A DNA stretch of 64,000 nt from Pseudoduganella albidiflava (GCF_004322755.1 NZ_CP036401.1:2542001-2606000); one strand, 5' to 3'; positions 47,373 to 56,214 are shown, counted from the stretch's first letter. A program made the numbers and translations. Notes: generated from the letters alone by a model not told the origin.

Positions 47373-48437
47373 GTGAACGGCGAACCCATCCATATTGCCG
47401 CGCCCGGCGCGGCCACCGCCGTGGGCCGCGACGCGTGGGCCAGCGCCGCGGCCGTGCGGGCCGGCATCAGCGGCTTTGTCGAGCACCCGTGGATGATCGA
47501 TCGCGCGGGCGAGCCGATGCGCGCGGCGCTGGCGCCCTGGCTGGACCCGGGATTGTCGGGCGCCGCGCGCCTTGCCGCGTTGCTGCTGCCCGCGGTCGCG
47601 CAGGCGCTGTCGCCGGTGACGGACCTGCCGGAAGGCGCGGAACCGGTGCGCACGGGGCTCGTGCTGGGTCTGCCGGCACCGAGGCCGGGGCTGGATGCGG
47701 ACGTGCGGGTGGCGCTGGTGGCGGCGGTGCGCGCAGCCTTCGGCGACCGGCTGGCGGGCATCGAAGTGTTCCCGGCCGGTCACGCGGCAGGCCTGCTGGC
47801 GCTGGGCGCCGCGGCCAGGCTGCTTCACCAGGGCGCGCTGGACGCCTGCGTGGTGGCCGGGGTCGACTCCTACCTGGAGGCGGAAACGCTGGAGTGGCTG
47901 GAGCACTGCGGGCAGCTGCACGGCGCCGGCAAGCTGAACAACGCGTGGGGTTTCGTGCCCGGAGAAGGGGCGGGAGCCGTGCTGGCGATGCGGCGCCCGG
48001 TGGCGGCACGCCTGGGCTGCGGCTCGCTCGGCAGGATCCTGTCGCTCGGCGCGGGCATGGAAGCCTGCCGGATCAAGACCCGCACCGTGTGCACCGGCGC
48101 CGGGCTGACACAGGCGTTTCGCCAGGCGCTCGCGCCACTGTCCGGCGGCGATGGCGCGATCTCGGACGTCTATTGCGACATGAACGGCGAGCCTTACCGC
48201 GCCGACGAGTATGCGTTCACGGCCGTGCGCACGAAGGAAGCGTTTGTATCGGTGTCGGACTTCATCGCTCCCGCCGACTGCTGGGGCGACGTGGGCGCCG
48301 CCGGCGCGCCGCTGCATCTCGCATTGGCCGCCATCGCCGGCGCCAAGGGCTATGCGCGCGGCAAGCTGGCGTTCACGTGGGCCAGCGCGGAGGGCGGCGA
48401 GCGCGCGGCCGCGCTGATGGCGACGGGCTGGCAATGA
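47373..48437 (+). CDS. Ketosynthase-like protein lacking catalytic residues, T6SS cargo cassette
   Basis: 354 residues with a thiolase/beta-ketoacyl-synthase fold: GLVLGLPAPRPG, FPAGHAAGLLALGAAARLLH, ACVVAGVDSYLEAETLEWL, NNAWGFVPGEGAGAVLAMRR, CDMNGEPYRADEY and WGDVGAAGAPLHLALAAIAG. At the place of the nucleophilic Cys (TACATG-type motif) it has PAGHAA, and the second catalytic His of GHxxGAAG is replaced by Asp (GDVGAAG). It is therefore probably not a condensing enzyme. Homologues occur beside DUF2169/DUF4150 genes; a binding or chaperone role is inference. Confidence 0.75.
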   Translation: MNGEPIHIAAPGAATAVGRDAWASAAAVRAGISGFVEHPWMIDRAGEPMRAALAPWLDPGLSGAARLAALLLPAVAQALSPVTDLPEGAEPVRTGLVLGLPAPRPGLDADVRVALVAAVRAAFGDRLAGIEVFPAGHAAGLLALGAAARLLHQGALDACVVAGVDSYLEAETLEWLEHCGQLHGAGKLNNAWGFVPGEGAGAVLAMRRPVAARLGCGSLGRILSLGAGMEACRIKTRTVCTGAGLTQAFRQALAPLSGGDGAISDVYCDMNGEPYRADEYAFTAVRTKEAFVSVSDFIAPADCWGDVGAAGAPLHLALAAIAGAKGYARGKLAFTWASAEGGERAAALMATGWQ

Positions 48438-48447
48438 GGGGGACGCC

Positions 48448-49332
48448 ATGCCGGTAACGATCAAGGTCAACGGCGCATCGAACTCGCTGGTGCACAAGGG
48501 CAGCAATGGCGTGTCGGTTGCGACCATCCCCGATGTGTGCAAGACACCGACGCCGGGCGGCCCGGTGCCGATCCCGTATCCGAACATTTCGCAATCGATC
48601 ACGCTGGCCAAGGGCACCACCACGGTGAAGGCCGACGGCGGCATGATGATCGCCATCAAGGGTTCGGAATTCTCGCTGTCGAACGGCGACAATCCCGGCG
48701 TGGCGGGCGGCGTGAAGTCCAGCACGTTCATGAAGGAGTCGACGTGGATCCTGTATTCGTTCGATGTCAAGATGGATGGCAAGAATGCCTGCCGGCTGAC
48801 GGACAAGAAATTCCAGAACCACGAAAACACGGTCGATATCGCGGGAGCATTTCAGATTCCCGTCATCCCGGCCGGCCTGACGGACATCCAGATGATCGCC
48901 TGCGCGATCCACTGCTGCGACACGGCCAGCTACAAGAAGCGCGACCACAAGGATGAAGGCAAGGATTGTCGCAGCCTGAGCGTGACCAAGCATTCCTGCG
49001 TGATGCATGCGCTGCGCACGTCGAAGGCGGCGAAGAAGGCCGGGATCAAGGCGTCGCCGCGCTTTCCCAGGCCAGGCAAGCGAACGCTGATTCCCGATGT
49101 CATGTTCGGCGACCGCATCATCGACGCCAAGTTCCCGTGCAAGAAAACGGTGCCGGCGCCGCTGAAAGGCAAATGGGAATCGGACCTGACCAAGACTTCC
49201 GCGCAGATGATGACCCAGAAGGAACGGACCGACTACAAGAAAATCCCCGGCGTGAAGAAGGTGGACGCCATGACCCCGCGCGATGCGGCAAAAAAGAGGG
49301 GCGACTGCAAATGCACTTACAAGAAAAGGTAG
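48448..49332 (+). CDS. DUF4150 PAAR-like protein with C-terminal PD-(D/E)xK-like nuclease toxin
   Basis: 294 residues. The N-terminal DUF4150/PAAR-like domain (about 1-130) has GVSVATIPDVCKTPTPGGPV, YPNISQSITLAKGTTTVKAD and GMMIAIKGSEFSLSNGDNPG. The C-terminal domain (about 155-294) is basic and Cys-rich. IPDVMFGDRIIDAKFP gives PD at 216-217 and D226-x-K228, followed by QMMTQKERTDYKKIP, the arrangement seen in restriction-endonuclease-like toxins. I infer a DNA- or RNA-cleaving T6SS effector capping VgrG. The downstream DUF3396 gene is the likely immunity gene. Confidence 0.75.
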   Translation: MPVTIKVNGASNSLVHKGSNGVSVATIPDVCKTPTPGGPVPIPYPNISQSITLAKGTTTVKADGGMMIAIKGSEFSLSNGDNPGVAGGVKSSTFMKESTWILYSFDVKMDGKNACRLTDKKFQNHENTVDIAGAFQIPVIPAGLTDIQMIACAIHCCDTASYKKRDHKDEGKDCRSLSVTKHSCVMHALRTSKAAKKAGIKASPRFPRPGKRTLIPDVMFGDRIIDAKFPCKKTVPAPLKGKWESDLTKTSAQMMTQKERTDYKKIPGVKKVDAMTPRDAAKKRGDCKCTYKKR

Positions 49333-49339
49333 AGGAACA

Positions 49340-50311
49340 ATGACCAGGACAGGGACGAAGAACGCCACGCCGGCGGCCGGCGATATCACGGGCGCACAGG
49401 CCATCATCGAACTCGCCGAAGACGTGCGCCTCGTTGCGCTGGGCTACACGATGTCGGTGTACACCAACAAGCTGCTGTCGCAGCAGCCCAAGGGCGTGCT
49501 GTCAGCGTATGACCGCTACCTGCGGCTCTACCAGCGCGACCTGCCGCCATACTATGCGACGGAAAACATGAACCGTCACAAGAAGGCGAGCAAGGCCACG
49601 TTCGACATGCTGGCCACGTGGCTGCAGCCGGGCGCGCCGCCACGCGAGTTCATCAGCCTGGACCTGCAAGCGACCGAATCGCCGAACGATGCGCCGCGCG
49701 ACAGTTTCCACGTGTACGGCACCGAGCCGGCCTACCCGGACCATTCGGACGACGATGCCAGGGTCGTCGCGATGTCGCTGGACCCCGCCGTGTGCGACGC
49801 CGCAACGCTGCTGGAGGTCTTCGTCGAAACCTGCTCGGCCATCGAGTTCCGCTCGGCCCTGGCGGGCTTCGGCATGAACACCTCGCGCTACGAGGAAGAA
49901 GAGGCGCAGACGCATGCATGGGCAATGGGCATGCGCTTTCGCGCGCTGGACATCCCGCGCATGGTGGACGACGCGCTCGCCGTGGGCAGCGACGGTGTCA
50001 AGGGCGTGGGCTGGCTGACCGCGCTGGGGCCGGAAATCCTCGACCAGCTCGGCGGCAAGGCGGCACTGCGCAAGGCCTTGCCGGCCGAGGTGGCGTTGAT
50101 CGACCTGCCCAACGGGATTGTCCTGAAGGCTGGCGAGGCACCCATCCTGGGCGACCGGAACCGGCGCGAACCGCTCGCGCACTACCAGAAAATCTACGGC
50201 CTGCTGGCACCGTGGATCGACCGTGCCGCGAAACGCTCGCCCTCGTTCAACCTTGAAACCGATTATGTCGACCGCACCGAAGCATGGTTCCACCGCCTCG
50301 CCGACGCATGA
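49340..50311 (+). CDS. DUF3396 domain protein, probable T6SS immunity
   Basis: 323 residues from the ATG at 49340 (AGAGGAACA upstream), 7 bp after the effector. Features include LVALGYTMSVYTNKLLSQQP, GVLSAYDRYLRLYQRDLP, AYPDHSDDD and RMVDDALAVGSDGVKGVGWL with GPEILDQLGG, typical of DUF3396/TsiV-type immunity proteins. No signal peptide, consistent with neutralising a cytoplasmic-acting nuclease. The stop overlaps the region of the next start (ATGAAATG). Confidence 0.7.
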   Translation: MTRTGTKNATPAAGDITGAQAIIELAEDVRLVALGYTMSVYTNKLLSQQPKGVLSAYDRYLRLYQRDLPPYYATENMNRHKKASKATFDMLATWLQPGAPPREFISLDLQATESPNDAPRDSFHVYGTEPAYPDHSDDDARVVAMSLDPAVCDAATLLEVFVETCSAIEFRSALAGFGMNTSRYEEEEAQTHAWAMGMRFRALDIPRMVDDALAVGSDGVKGVGWLTALGPEILDQLGGKAALRKALPAEVALIDLPNGIVLKAGEAPILGDRNRREPLAHYQKIYGLLAPWIDRAAKRSPSFNLETDYVDRTEAWFHRLADA

Positions 50312-50312
50312 A

Positions 50313-51080
50313 ATGCTGCCGGTACTGGTGCTGCAGGGAATGAGTGCCGCGACGTCGCGCGCGGCCGTCAGCTACCAGTTCGCCCGGCCGCCGGGCGTGG
50401 CCGACCTGCAGGCCGTATCGGATGCCATGCAGCCACTGGCCGACGCGGCGATGCGCGGCGCCTTTTCGGGTAGCGGCCCGGCCGGCCCCGGCACCATGGC
50501 GGTCCTGGGGCCCGCCGTGCTGTCATCGGCGGCATGCGCGCGCCAGCAGCTACAGCTCTGCAACGTCGACGAACGTGCCTTCCAGCTGTTGCGCGGCATG
50601 GTCGCCAGGCTGCGGTCGGAAAAGGTGCTGGTCGACTCGATCCAGGTCGTGGACATGGAGCATGCCAATGCCCAGCCGGTGCAACCCGACTGGCCGGACG
50701 AGGACAACGAGGAGGTGGCCTATCCCGTCCCTGGTGCGCGCGCCACCGCGCTGCTGGCCTTCGAGGACACCGATTTCTCCAAGGTGCGCCGCTGCCTCGT
50801 CGAGGTGGACAACCGCCTGTTCCCGGACCAGGTCACGCGGTTCGCCGCGTGGGTGCAGCCCTGGTACGCGCTGCTCGAAGCGGGAGCGTTCGCCATGCCG
50901 GTCGGTCATCCGGCGGTGACCGATTCGATTGCGGGTTTCGTCAGCCATTTCGATCCGGTGACCATCGAAGTCTCCGTGGATCGGTTCATGGCCAGCGAAT
51001 GTGCCTGGGGAATTCTCGCCAACATGGTGTGCGCGTTCGACTGGCAGCCGCGCACGCTGGCCGGAATATCCGTCGACTGA
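50313..51080 (+). CDS. Unknown protein of the T6SS cargo cassette
   Basis: 255 residues from the ATG at 50313, two bases after the previous stop; an in-frame ATG at 50268 is possible. Soluble, with DWPDEDNEEVAYPVPGARA, AWVQPWYALLEAGAFAMPVG and a C-terminal MVCAFDWQPRTLAGISVD. I do not recognise a family. The C-terminal region contains ECAWGILANMV with single Cys residues. Tight coupling to the immunity gene suggests a second immunity or accessory role in the same effector module. Confidence 0.55.
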   Translation: MLPVLVLQGMSAATSRAAVSYQFARPPGVADLQAVSDAMQPLADAAMRGAFSGSGPAGPGTMAVLGPAVLSSAACARQQLQLCNVDERAFQLLRGMVARLRSEKVLVDSIQVVDMEHANAQPVQPDWPDEDNEEVAYPVPGARATALLAFEDTDFSKVRRCLVEVDNRLFPDQVTRFAAWVQPWYALLEAGAFAMPVGHPAVTDSIAGFVSHFDPVTIEVSVDRFMASECAWGILANMVCAFDWQPRTLAGISVD

Positions 51081-51105
51081 CGCCGCCCGGGACAGCGAAC
51101 CAGCC

Positions 51106-52371
51106 ATGCATGCGATTTCGGAACAGCCACTCCCGCACATCGTCGCGCAGCACGCCGAGGAAGCCGTGCTGCTGTTCGCGCGCCGCGCGGCATTCGTCAA
51201 CGCCCCGCACGTCGGCTTGCGCGAGCTGGGCCGCTTCGATGAACGCCTGGCCGCGCATCTCGACGGGCTGGCCGTGGCGGGCGGACACGCGCAGGCGCTA
51301 TCCATGAACGCCGTGCTGGCAGAAGGCGCGGGCGGCATGTTCGTCGCCGCGGTCCTGGCGCTCGACAGCGGGCATGCGGCACACCTGGCCACGCTGTTCG
51401 CGCTGGCGGAAGGGGCCGCGCCGCTGCGGCCCGCGCTGGCCGCAGGATTCGGCTGGGTTTCGGGGCAGCGGCTGAAGGGCACCATCGCGCCGCTGCTGCG
51501 TTCGGATGACGCGTTCCGGCACGCCATCGGCCTGGCGGCATGTGGGATGCACCAGGTGGACTGCGGCAATGTGCTTGATACGGCGCTGGCGCACGCCGAT
51601 GCGCAGGTGCGCGCCCGCGCGTTGCGGATGGCCGGGGAGGGCGGACGCACCGATGCGCTGCCGGCATGCGCGGCGGCGCTGCGGGATGGCGACCCGGCTT
51701 GCCGGCTGTGGGCGGCCAGGTCGGTCGCGCTGCTCGGCAAACCCGCGCAGGCAGCCGCCGCGCTGCAGGCCGGCGCCCTGGAGCGGACCGGCGCCGGCAC
51801 CCGTGCATTTCGCCTGCTGCTGAAAGTACTGGCCCTGCCGGATGCCAATGCCTGGCTGAAGGCGGTGGCACCGGCGCTGCCGGACCGGCGGCTGCTGGTG
51901 CAAGGCGCCGGCGTCTGCGGCGACGTGGCGTACGTGCCCTGGCTGATCCGGCTGATGGATGAGCCGCCGCTGGCCCGCCTGGCCGGCGAAGCGTTCGCCA
52001 CCATTGCCGGGGTGGACATTGCCGCGCTTGCCCTCGACCGCCCGCCGCCCGGCGCCGCCGCCGCAGGCCCCAGCGACGATCCGGACGACGACGACGTGGC
52101 GATGGACGACGACGAAGGCTTGCCGTGGCCCGACGGCGCCGCGGTCGGCGCATGGTGGGGAACGAACGGCAAGCGCTTTGCCCCTGGCGTGCGCTACTTC
52201 ATGGGCCAGCCGCCGGCGGTGGCGCACTGCCGGGGCGTGCTGCGCGACGGCGCGCAGCGCCAGCGCATCGCCGCGGCCGAGTACCTGTGCCTGCTGCAGC
52301 CCGGCACGAAGCTGTTCCAGACAGCGGCGCCGGCGTGGCGGCAGGCGCGCTGGCTGAACGCGATGGGCTGA
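51106..52371 (+). CDS. TIGR02270-type HEAT-repeat-like protein
   Basis: 421 residues from the ATG at 51106. The N-terminus LPHIVAQHAEEAVLLFARRA is typical of the TIGR02270 family found in T6SS loci. Helical repeats follow (RARALRMAGEGGRTDALPAC, PACRLWAARSVALLG, PLARLAGEAFATIAGVDI), then an acidic DDPDDDDVAMDDDEGLPWPD stretch and WWGTNGKRFAPGVRYFMGQP. Probable scaffold for the DUF2169/DUF4150 module; biochemical role unknown. Confidence 0.75.
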   Translation: MHAISEQPLPHIVAQHAEEAVLLFARRAAFVNAPHVGLRELGRFDERLAAHLDGLAVAGGHAQALSMNAVLAEGAGGMFVAAVLALDSGHAAHLATLFALAEGAAPLRPALAAGFGWVSGQRLKGTIAPLLRSDDAFRHAIGLAACGMHQVDCGNVLDTALAHADAQVRARALRMAGEGGRTDALPACAAALRDGDPACRLWAARSVALLGKPAQAAAALQAGALERTGAGTRAFRLLLKVLALPDANAWLKAVAPALPDRRLLVQGAGVCGDVAYVPWLIRLMDEPPLARLAGEAFATIAGVDIAALALDRPPPGAAAAGPSDDPDDDDVAMDDDEGLPWPDGAAVGAWWGTNGKRFAPGVRYFMGQPPAVAHCRGVLRDGAQRQRIAAAEYLCLLQPGTKLFQTAAPAWRQARWLNAMG

Positions 52372-52374
52372 CGC

Positions 52375-52533
52375 ATGCCCGCCCGCCTCGTGTTCGCCGT
52401 GCTGACCGTGGTATTCCTCGCCGCGGCGGCCGCGCGGCTGCTGCGGGATGGCGGATTGCGGCCGGCCAGCAAGACGTGGCTGCTGGTCGCGGCGCTGTTC
52501 GGCGCGACCAGCGCGTGGCTGTGGCTCCAGTGA
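52375..52533 (+). CDS. 52-residue membrane protein, hypothetical
   Basis: Starts 4 bp after the TIGR02270 stop with ATG CCC GCC CGC. Two hydrophobic helices: RLVFAVLTVVFLAAAAARLL (about 4-23) and TWLLVAALFGATSAWLWLQ (about 34-52), joined by a short RDGGLRPASK loop. Consistent codon use with strong third-position GC, and its position within the cassette, support a real gene. It could act as a small membrane anchor or immunity-like protein; nothing in sequence decides. Confidence 0.6.
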   Translation: MPARLVFAVLTVVFLAAAAARLLRDGGLRPASKTWLLVAALFGATSAWLWLQ

Positions 52534-52697
52534 TGCGCGACTCTGTTATTTGCGCGCATGGTGGAGAAGATTGCAGCGCCACCCTGCTAGAATTTGAGTG
52601 CTGATCATTGCCCGTAATGCCGTGAAGCCAAGTGTCATCCTGCACATTAATCCGGCACATTACATGGAACCAACGCAGGCAGATCGTGGGAGCGCTG

Positions 52698-54758
52698 ATG
52701 TTGACGATCAAGGCAGTTTCCTACAACGGCCAGGCCACCGACGTGCCGCTGGCCGGCGAGTTCGGCGAACTGGGCGGTGTCATCGGCCGCGCCGACGGCA
52801 ATGCGCTGGTCTTGCCCGATCCGGACCGCTACGTGTCGCGCATGCATGCGATGGTCCTGTTCCGCAATGGCCGCCATGTCATCCGTGACCTGAGCAACGC
52901 GTCGCCCGTCTTCGTCAACGACCGGCCGCTCGGCCATGGCAACGAAGCCACGCTGGCCGACGGCGACGAACTGCGCATCGGCGGCTATACGCTGGCGGTT
53001 GCCGATGCGCGCGTCTCGCCTGTCGTGCCTCCTGCGGCGCCGCATGCCGGGCTCGCCCCCAAATCTCCAGCCGTGCTTCCCGCCGCGCCTCCCGCCGGGT
53101 CTCCCGTCCTGTCCCCTGTCATGTCCCCATCGCTGCCGCCGAACCTGCCCGCGGGCCCTCCATCGGCCATGCCGGCGATGCGGGTCATGGAGCCCCGGCC
53201 GGCGGGGGTGCCGAAAGACGACCCGCTCGGCCTGTTCGACAGCCCCGCATCGCCGCCATCGGGCGGCTTTTCCCCAGCGCCGCCATCGGGCGGTTTCGCG
53301 CATGCGCCGGGCGCCGGGGGCATCCCGGACGACTTCAGTTTCTCCGAACTGGTGCCGCGCGCGCCCGCGCCGGATCCGCGCCAGCCCCTGCCGGACGATT
53401 TCGACCTCGGGCTCGGCCAGGCCGCACGGACCGATATCAACCAGTTCTACGACCTCGGTCCCGCCGCCGGCAGCGAGCTGTTCCCCGACGGCCATCCGCT
53501 GGCGCCCGGCGGCGCAAACGGATCCGGTGCGGCAAGCGTGGACCCGCTGGTGGCGATCGGCGCGGTGCCGGCACCGAAGCCGGCGCCGGCCAGCCAGCGC
53601 GACGACGCACCGGAAATCCGCAGCGCCTTCACGCCGCCGGCCGCGCAGCGGATCGAGCCGGTCCAGCCCGCGGGCCCGGCGGACGGCGGCAACATGGTCG
53701 TCTCGTGGAATGCGCCGGACGAGCTGCCGGGTGGCGACGGCATCAAGACGATGATCGTCCAGTCGCCGGCCAGGAAGGCCCGGGCGCCGGAGACGGAAAC
53801 GTCCAGTACCGGGCCAGCCCCCGCGCTTGCGCCGGAGCCGCCGGCCCTGGCTGCCGGGCCTGCCGCCACGGCTCAGCCATCCGGCGGCGCGCGCGCGGCC
53901 GTCCCGGCACAGCCGCTTGCCCATCCTCAGCCGATCGTGCATCCGCGGGCGGACCCGCATCCGCACGCGGCTCCGAACTTGCAACAGGCTCCGCATCCGC
54001 AGGCGGGCCAGGGCGTACCGCCTGCGGATGCGATGCCGCCAGGTCCCGCGATGCGGCCGGCTCCGGCCGTCCCGCCATCCGCCGCCGTGCCATCGGAATA
54101 TGTCGCGCAGCCGGCGGCCGGCGCGCAGCCTGCCGGGGACGCCCAGGCGGACAGCGCCGAGCTGTTGCGCGCCTTCCTGGCCGGCGCCGGCGTGCCCGAC
54201 CTCGACGTGCGGGGCCCGCTCACGCCGCAGATGATGCACACCTTCGGCCAGCTGCTGCGCGAGGCGACCCAGGGCACCCTGGACCTGCTGCTGTCGCGTG
54301 CCGTCATCAAGCGCGAGATCCATGCCGAGATGACGATGATCGTCACGCGCGAGAACAATCCACTGAAATTTTCGCCGAACGTGGAAGTGGCGCTGACGCA
54401 CCTGCTGGCCCCGCGCGGCCAGGGTTTCATGCCGCCGCTGGTGGCGATGAAGGATGCCCACGACGACCTGCGCGCCCACCAGTTCGCGTTCATGGCGGGC
54501 ATGCGCGCCGCGCTGGCCGGCGTGCTGCAGCGCTTCGATCCGGCGCAGCTGGAGCGCCGCCTGAGCGGCAAGAGCCTGGTCGATACGCTGCTGCCGGCCA
54601 ACCGCAAGGCGAAGCTGTGGGATCTGTATGCGGAAATGTATTCCGAGCTCACGCGTGAGGCGGAAGACGATTTCCATGCGTGGTTTGGCAAGGCCTTCCT
54701 GAACGCCTATGAAGCCCAGCTCGACAAGCTGGCGCGGGGCGACGAGGGCGGCCGCTAG
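52698..54758 (+). CDS. tagH: T6SS-associated FHA domain protein TagH
   Basis: 686 residues from the ATG at 52698. The N-terminal FHA domain (about 1-100) has GGVIGRADGNALVLPDPDR, VSRMHAMVLFRNGRHVI and NASPVFVNDRPL: the Arg, Ser and His residues for phosphothreonine binding are present. A very long Pro/Ala-rich linker (about 110-480) precedes the TagH C-terminal domain (ELLRAFLAGAGVPDLDVRGP, LLSRAVIKREIHAEMTMI, DDFHAWFGKAFLNAYEAQLD). In Pseudomonas, Fha1 phosphorylation by PpkA triggers T6SS assembly. Confidence 0.92.
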   Translation: MLTIKAVSYNGQATDVPLAGEFGELGGVIGRADGNALVLPDPDRYVSRMHAMVLFRNGRHVIRDLSNASPVFVNDRPLGHGNEATLADGDELRIGGYTLAVADARVSPVVPPAAPHAGLAPKSPAVLPAAPPAGSPVLSPVMSPSLPPNLPAGPPSAMPAMRVMEPRPAGVPKDDPLGLFDSPASPPSGGFSPAPPSGGFAHAPGAGGIPDDFSFSELVPRAPAPDPRQPLPDDFDLGLGQAARTDINQFYDLGPAAGSELFPDGHPLAPGGANGSGAASVDPLVAIGAVPAPKPAPASQRDDAPEIRSAFTPPAAQRIEPVQPAGPADGGNMVVSWNAPDELPGGDGIKTMIVQSPARKARAPETETSSTGPAPALAPEPPALAAGPAATAQPSGGARAAVPAQPLAHPQPIVHPRADPHPHAAPNLQQAPHPQAGQGVPPADAMPPGPAMRPAPAVPPSAAVPSEYVAQPAAGAQPAGDAQADSAELLRAFLAGAGVPDLDVRGPLTPQMMHTFGQLLREATQGTLDLLLSRAVIKREIHAEMTMIVTRENNPLKFSPNVEVALTHLLAPRGQGFMPPLVAMKDAHDDLRAHQFAFMAGMRAALAGVLQRFDPAQLERRLSGKSLVDTLLPANRKAKLWDLYAEMYSELTREAEDDFHAWFGKAFLNAYEAQLDKLARGDEGGR

Positions 54759-54771
54759 CGCGAAAGCGATC

Positions 54772-55563
54772 ATGGAACTCAAGATCACCGTGTTGTCCAA
54801 GCCCGGCGGGCGGCCCGTCAACGAGGATGCGTACGGCTTCTGGTCGAACGAAAGCGCGTGCTGCTGCGTGATGTCGGACGGCGCCGGCGGCCATGCGGGC
54901 GGTGCCGTCGCGTCGAAACTGGCGGTGGCCGAAATCCTCGCCTGGTTCCGCCAGCGCCCCGATTGCAGCGCCGGCGGCATCGCCGAAGCGCTGCGGCGGG
55001 CCAACAGCGCGATCGTCGCCATGCAGCAGCAATCGCCGCAGTATGCGCGGATGCGCGCCACGGTCGTCGTGCTGGCGGTCGACCCGGCGCGCGGCACGGC
55101 GATCTGGGGGCATATCGGCGACACCCGCCTGTACTGCTTTCGCGACCGGCGCATCATCCTGCAGACGCGCGACCACAGCGTGCTGCAAAGCATGGTGGAT
55201 GCCGGCTACCTGCAATCGGAGGACTTGCGCGGCGCGCCGCAGCGCAACCTGCTGCTGGCGGCGCTGGGCGATGGCGCGGAATTCGAACCACGCATTGAGG
55301 ATGCCGCGTTCGCCCTGCGCGACGGCGACATTTTCCTGCTGTGCACGGATGGCTTCTGGGAGTATGTCGATGAATTGCACATGGAGGGCGCGCTGTCGCT
55401 TGCCGCGTCGGGCGAAGCCTGGCTGAGGCAACTGGAGAGCCGCGTGATTTCGGAGGGCAGCGAAGGCCAGGACAATTATTCGGCGCTGGTGGTGGCATGC
55501 CAGGAGCACGCGCACCAGGAGCACGCGCACGAGAAGCAGGGGCAACCCGAGGCGCCGCCATGA
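54772..55563 (+). CDS. PP2C-type Ser/Thr phosphatase, PppA-like
   Basis: 263 residues from the ATG at 54772. PP2C motifs: GRPVNEDAYGFWSN, VMSDGAGGHAGGAVASKLAV (metal-binding Asp-Gly), WGHIGDTRLYCFRDRR, TRDHSVLQSMVDAG and LCTDGFWEYVD. A His/Glu-rich tail (CQEHAHQEHAHEKQ) ends the protein. It lies 13 bp after tagH and is expected to reverse phosphorylation of TagH by the kinases of this locus, as PppA does. Confidence 0.92.
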   Translation: MELKITVLSKPGGRPVNEDAYGFWSNESACCCVMSDGAGGHAGGAVASKLAVAEILAWFRQRPDCSAGGIAEALRRANSAIVAMQQQSPQYARMRATVVVLAVDPARGTAIWGHIGDTRLYCFRDRRIILQTRDHSVLQSMVDAGYLQSEDLRGAPQRNLLLAALGDGAEFEPRIEDAAFALRDGDIFLLCTDGFWEYVDELHMEGALSLAASGEAWLRQLESRVISEGSEGQDNYSALVVACQEHAHQEHAHEKQGQPEAPP

Positions 55564-55584
55564 CGGGCGGCAAAGGAGTCGGAC

Positions 55585-56136
55585 ATGAAAGCGCACGAGC
55601 ATTCGAAGCATGCGGTACTGGCGGCGTCGCTGCTGGCGCTGCTGTTCCTGGCGTTACCGGGCAACGCACAGGAAGACAAGGTCATGAACCCGCAGGACGT
55701 CACCGAAGCGGCGCTGGTCGACGCGCTCGCGCCGGCCGCCCCGGCCAGGACGCGCAGCATCCGCGTCGAAGCGGAAGGCGCTGCGCCGAAGCGGCCCAGC
55801 GCGTCGCTGCTGATCACGTTTGAAACCAACTCGGCGCGCCTGACGCAGCAGGCCAGGCAATCGCTCGGCGTGGTCGGCCAGGCGCTGGGCTCGGCGAAGC
55901 TGGCGCCGTTCCGCTTTGCCATCGAGGGCCACGCCGATCCGCGCGGCGCACCCGCGGCCAACCAGCAACTGTCGCAGGCGCGCGCGGAATCGGTGCGGGA
56001 ATACCTGGTCAAGAACGGCGGGATCGACGATGGACGCCTGCAGGCGGTGGGCAAGGGCGCCAGCGAGTTGATGAACAAGACCGTGCCCGCCGCGCCGGAA
56101 AACCGCCGGGTGACGATCGTGAACCTGGACCGGTAG
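55585..56136 (+). CDS. OmpA-family peptidoglycan-binding protein of T6SS locus
   Basis: 183 residues with a signal peptide (AVLAASLLALLFLALPGNAQ). The C-terminal OmpA domain (about 75-180) has LLITFETNSARLTQQARQSL, FAIEGHADPRGAPAANQQLS, RAESVREYLVKNGGI and ENRRVTIVNLD. It could anchor the T6SS membrane complex to peptidoglycan, as TagL-like domains do. It is the last gene of the plus-strand operon before the IS element. Confidence 0.85.
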   Translation: MKAHEHSKHAVLAASLLALLFLALPGNAQEDKVMNPQDVTEAALVDALAPAAPARTRSIRVEAEGAAPKRPSASLLITFETNSARLTQQARQSLGVVGQALGSAKLAPFRFAIEGHADPRGAPAANQQLSQARAESVREYLVKNGGIDDGRLQAVGKGASELMNKTVPAAPENRRVTIVNLDR

Positions 56137-56174
56137 ATGGTGGTGTCGGAAGACCAATGGCTTTCGCGTAAGTT

Positions 56175-56203
56175 CACCCCAGGTGCAAATTCCGGGGTCA
56201 GGG
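56175..56203. repeat. Left end of split REP-like element, copy 2
   Basis: CACCCCAGGTGCAAATTC plus CGGGGTCAGG matches 76-104 with few changes. The remainder of this repeat resumes at about 57664 beyond the IS element. The 75 bp between ompA and this repeat contain no feature I can name. Confidence 0.55.
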
Positions 56204-56214
56204 AGGAGAATGAA

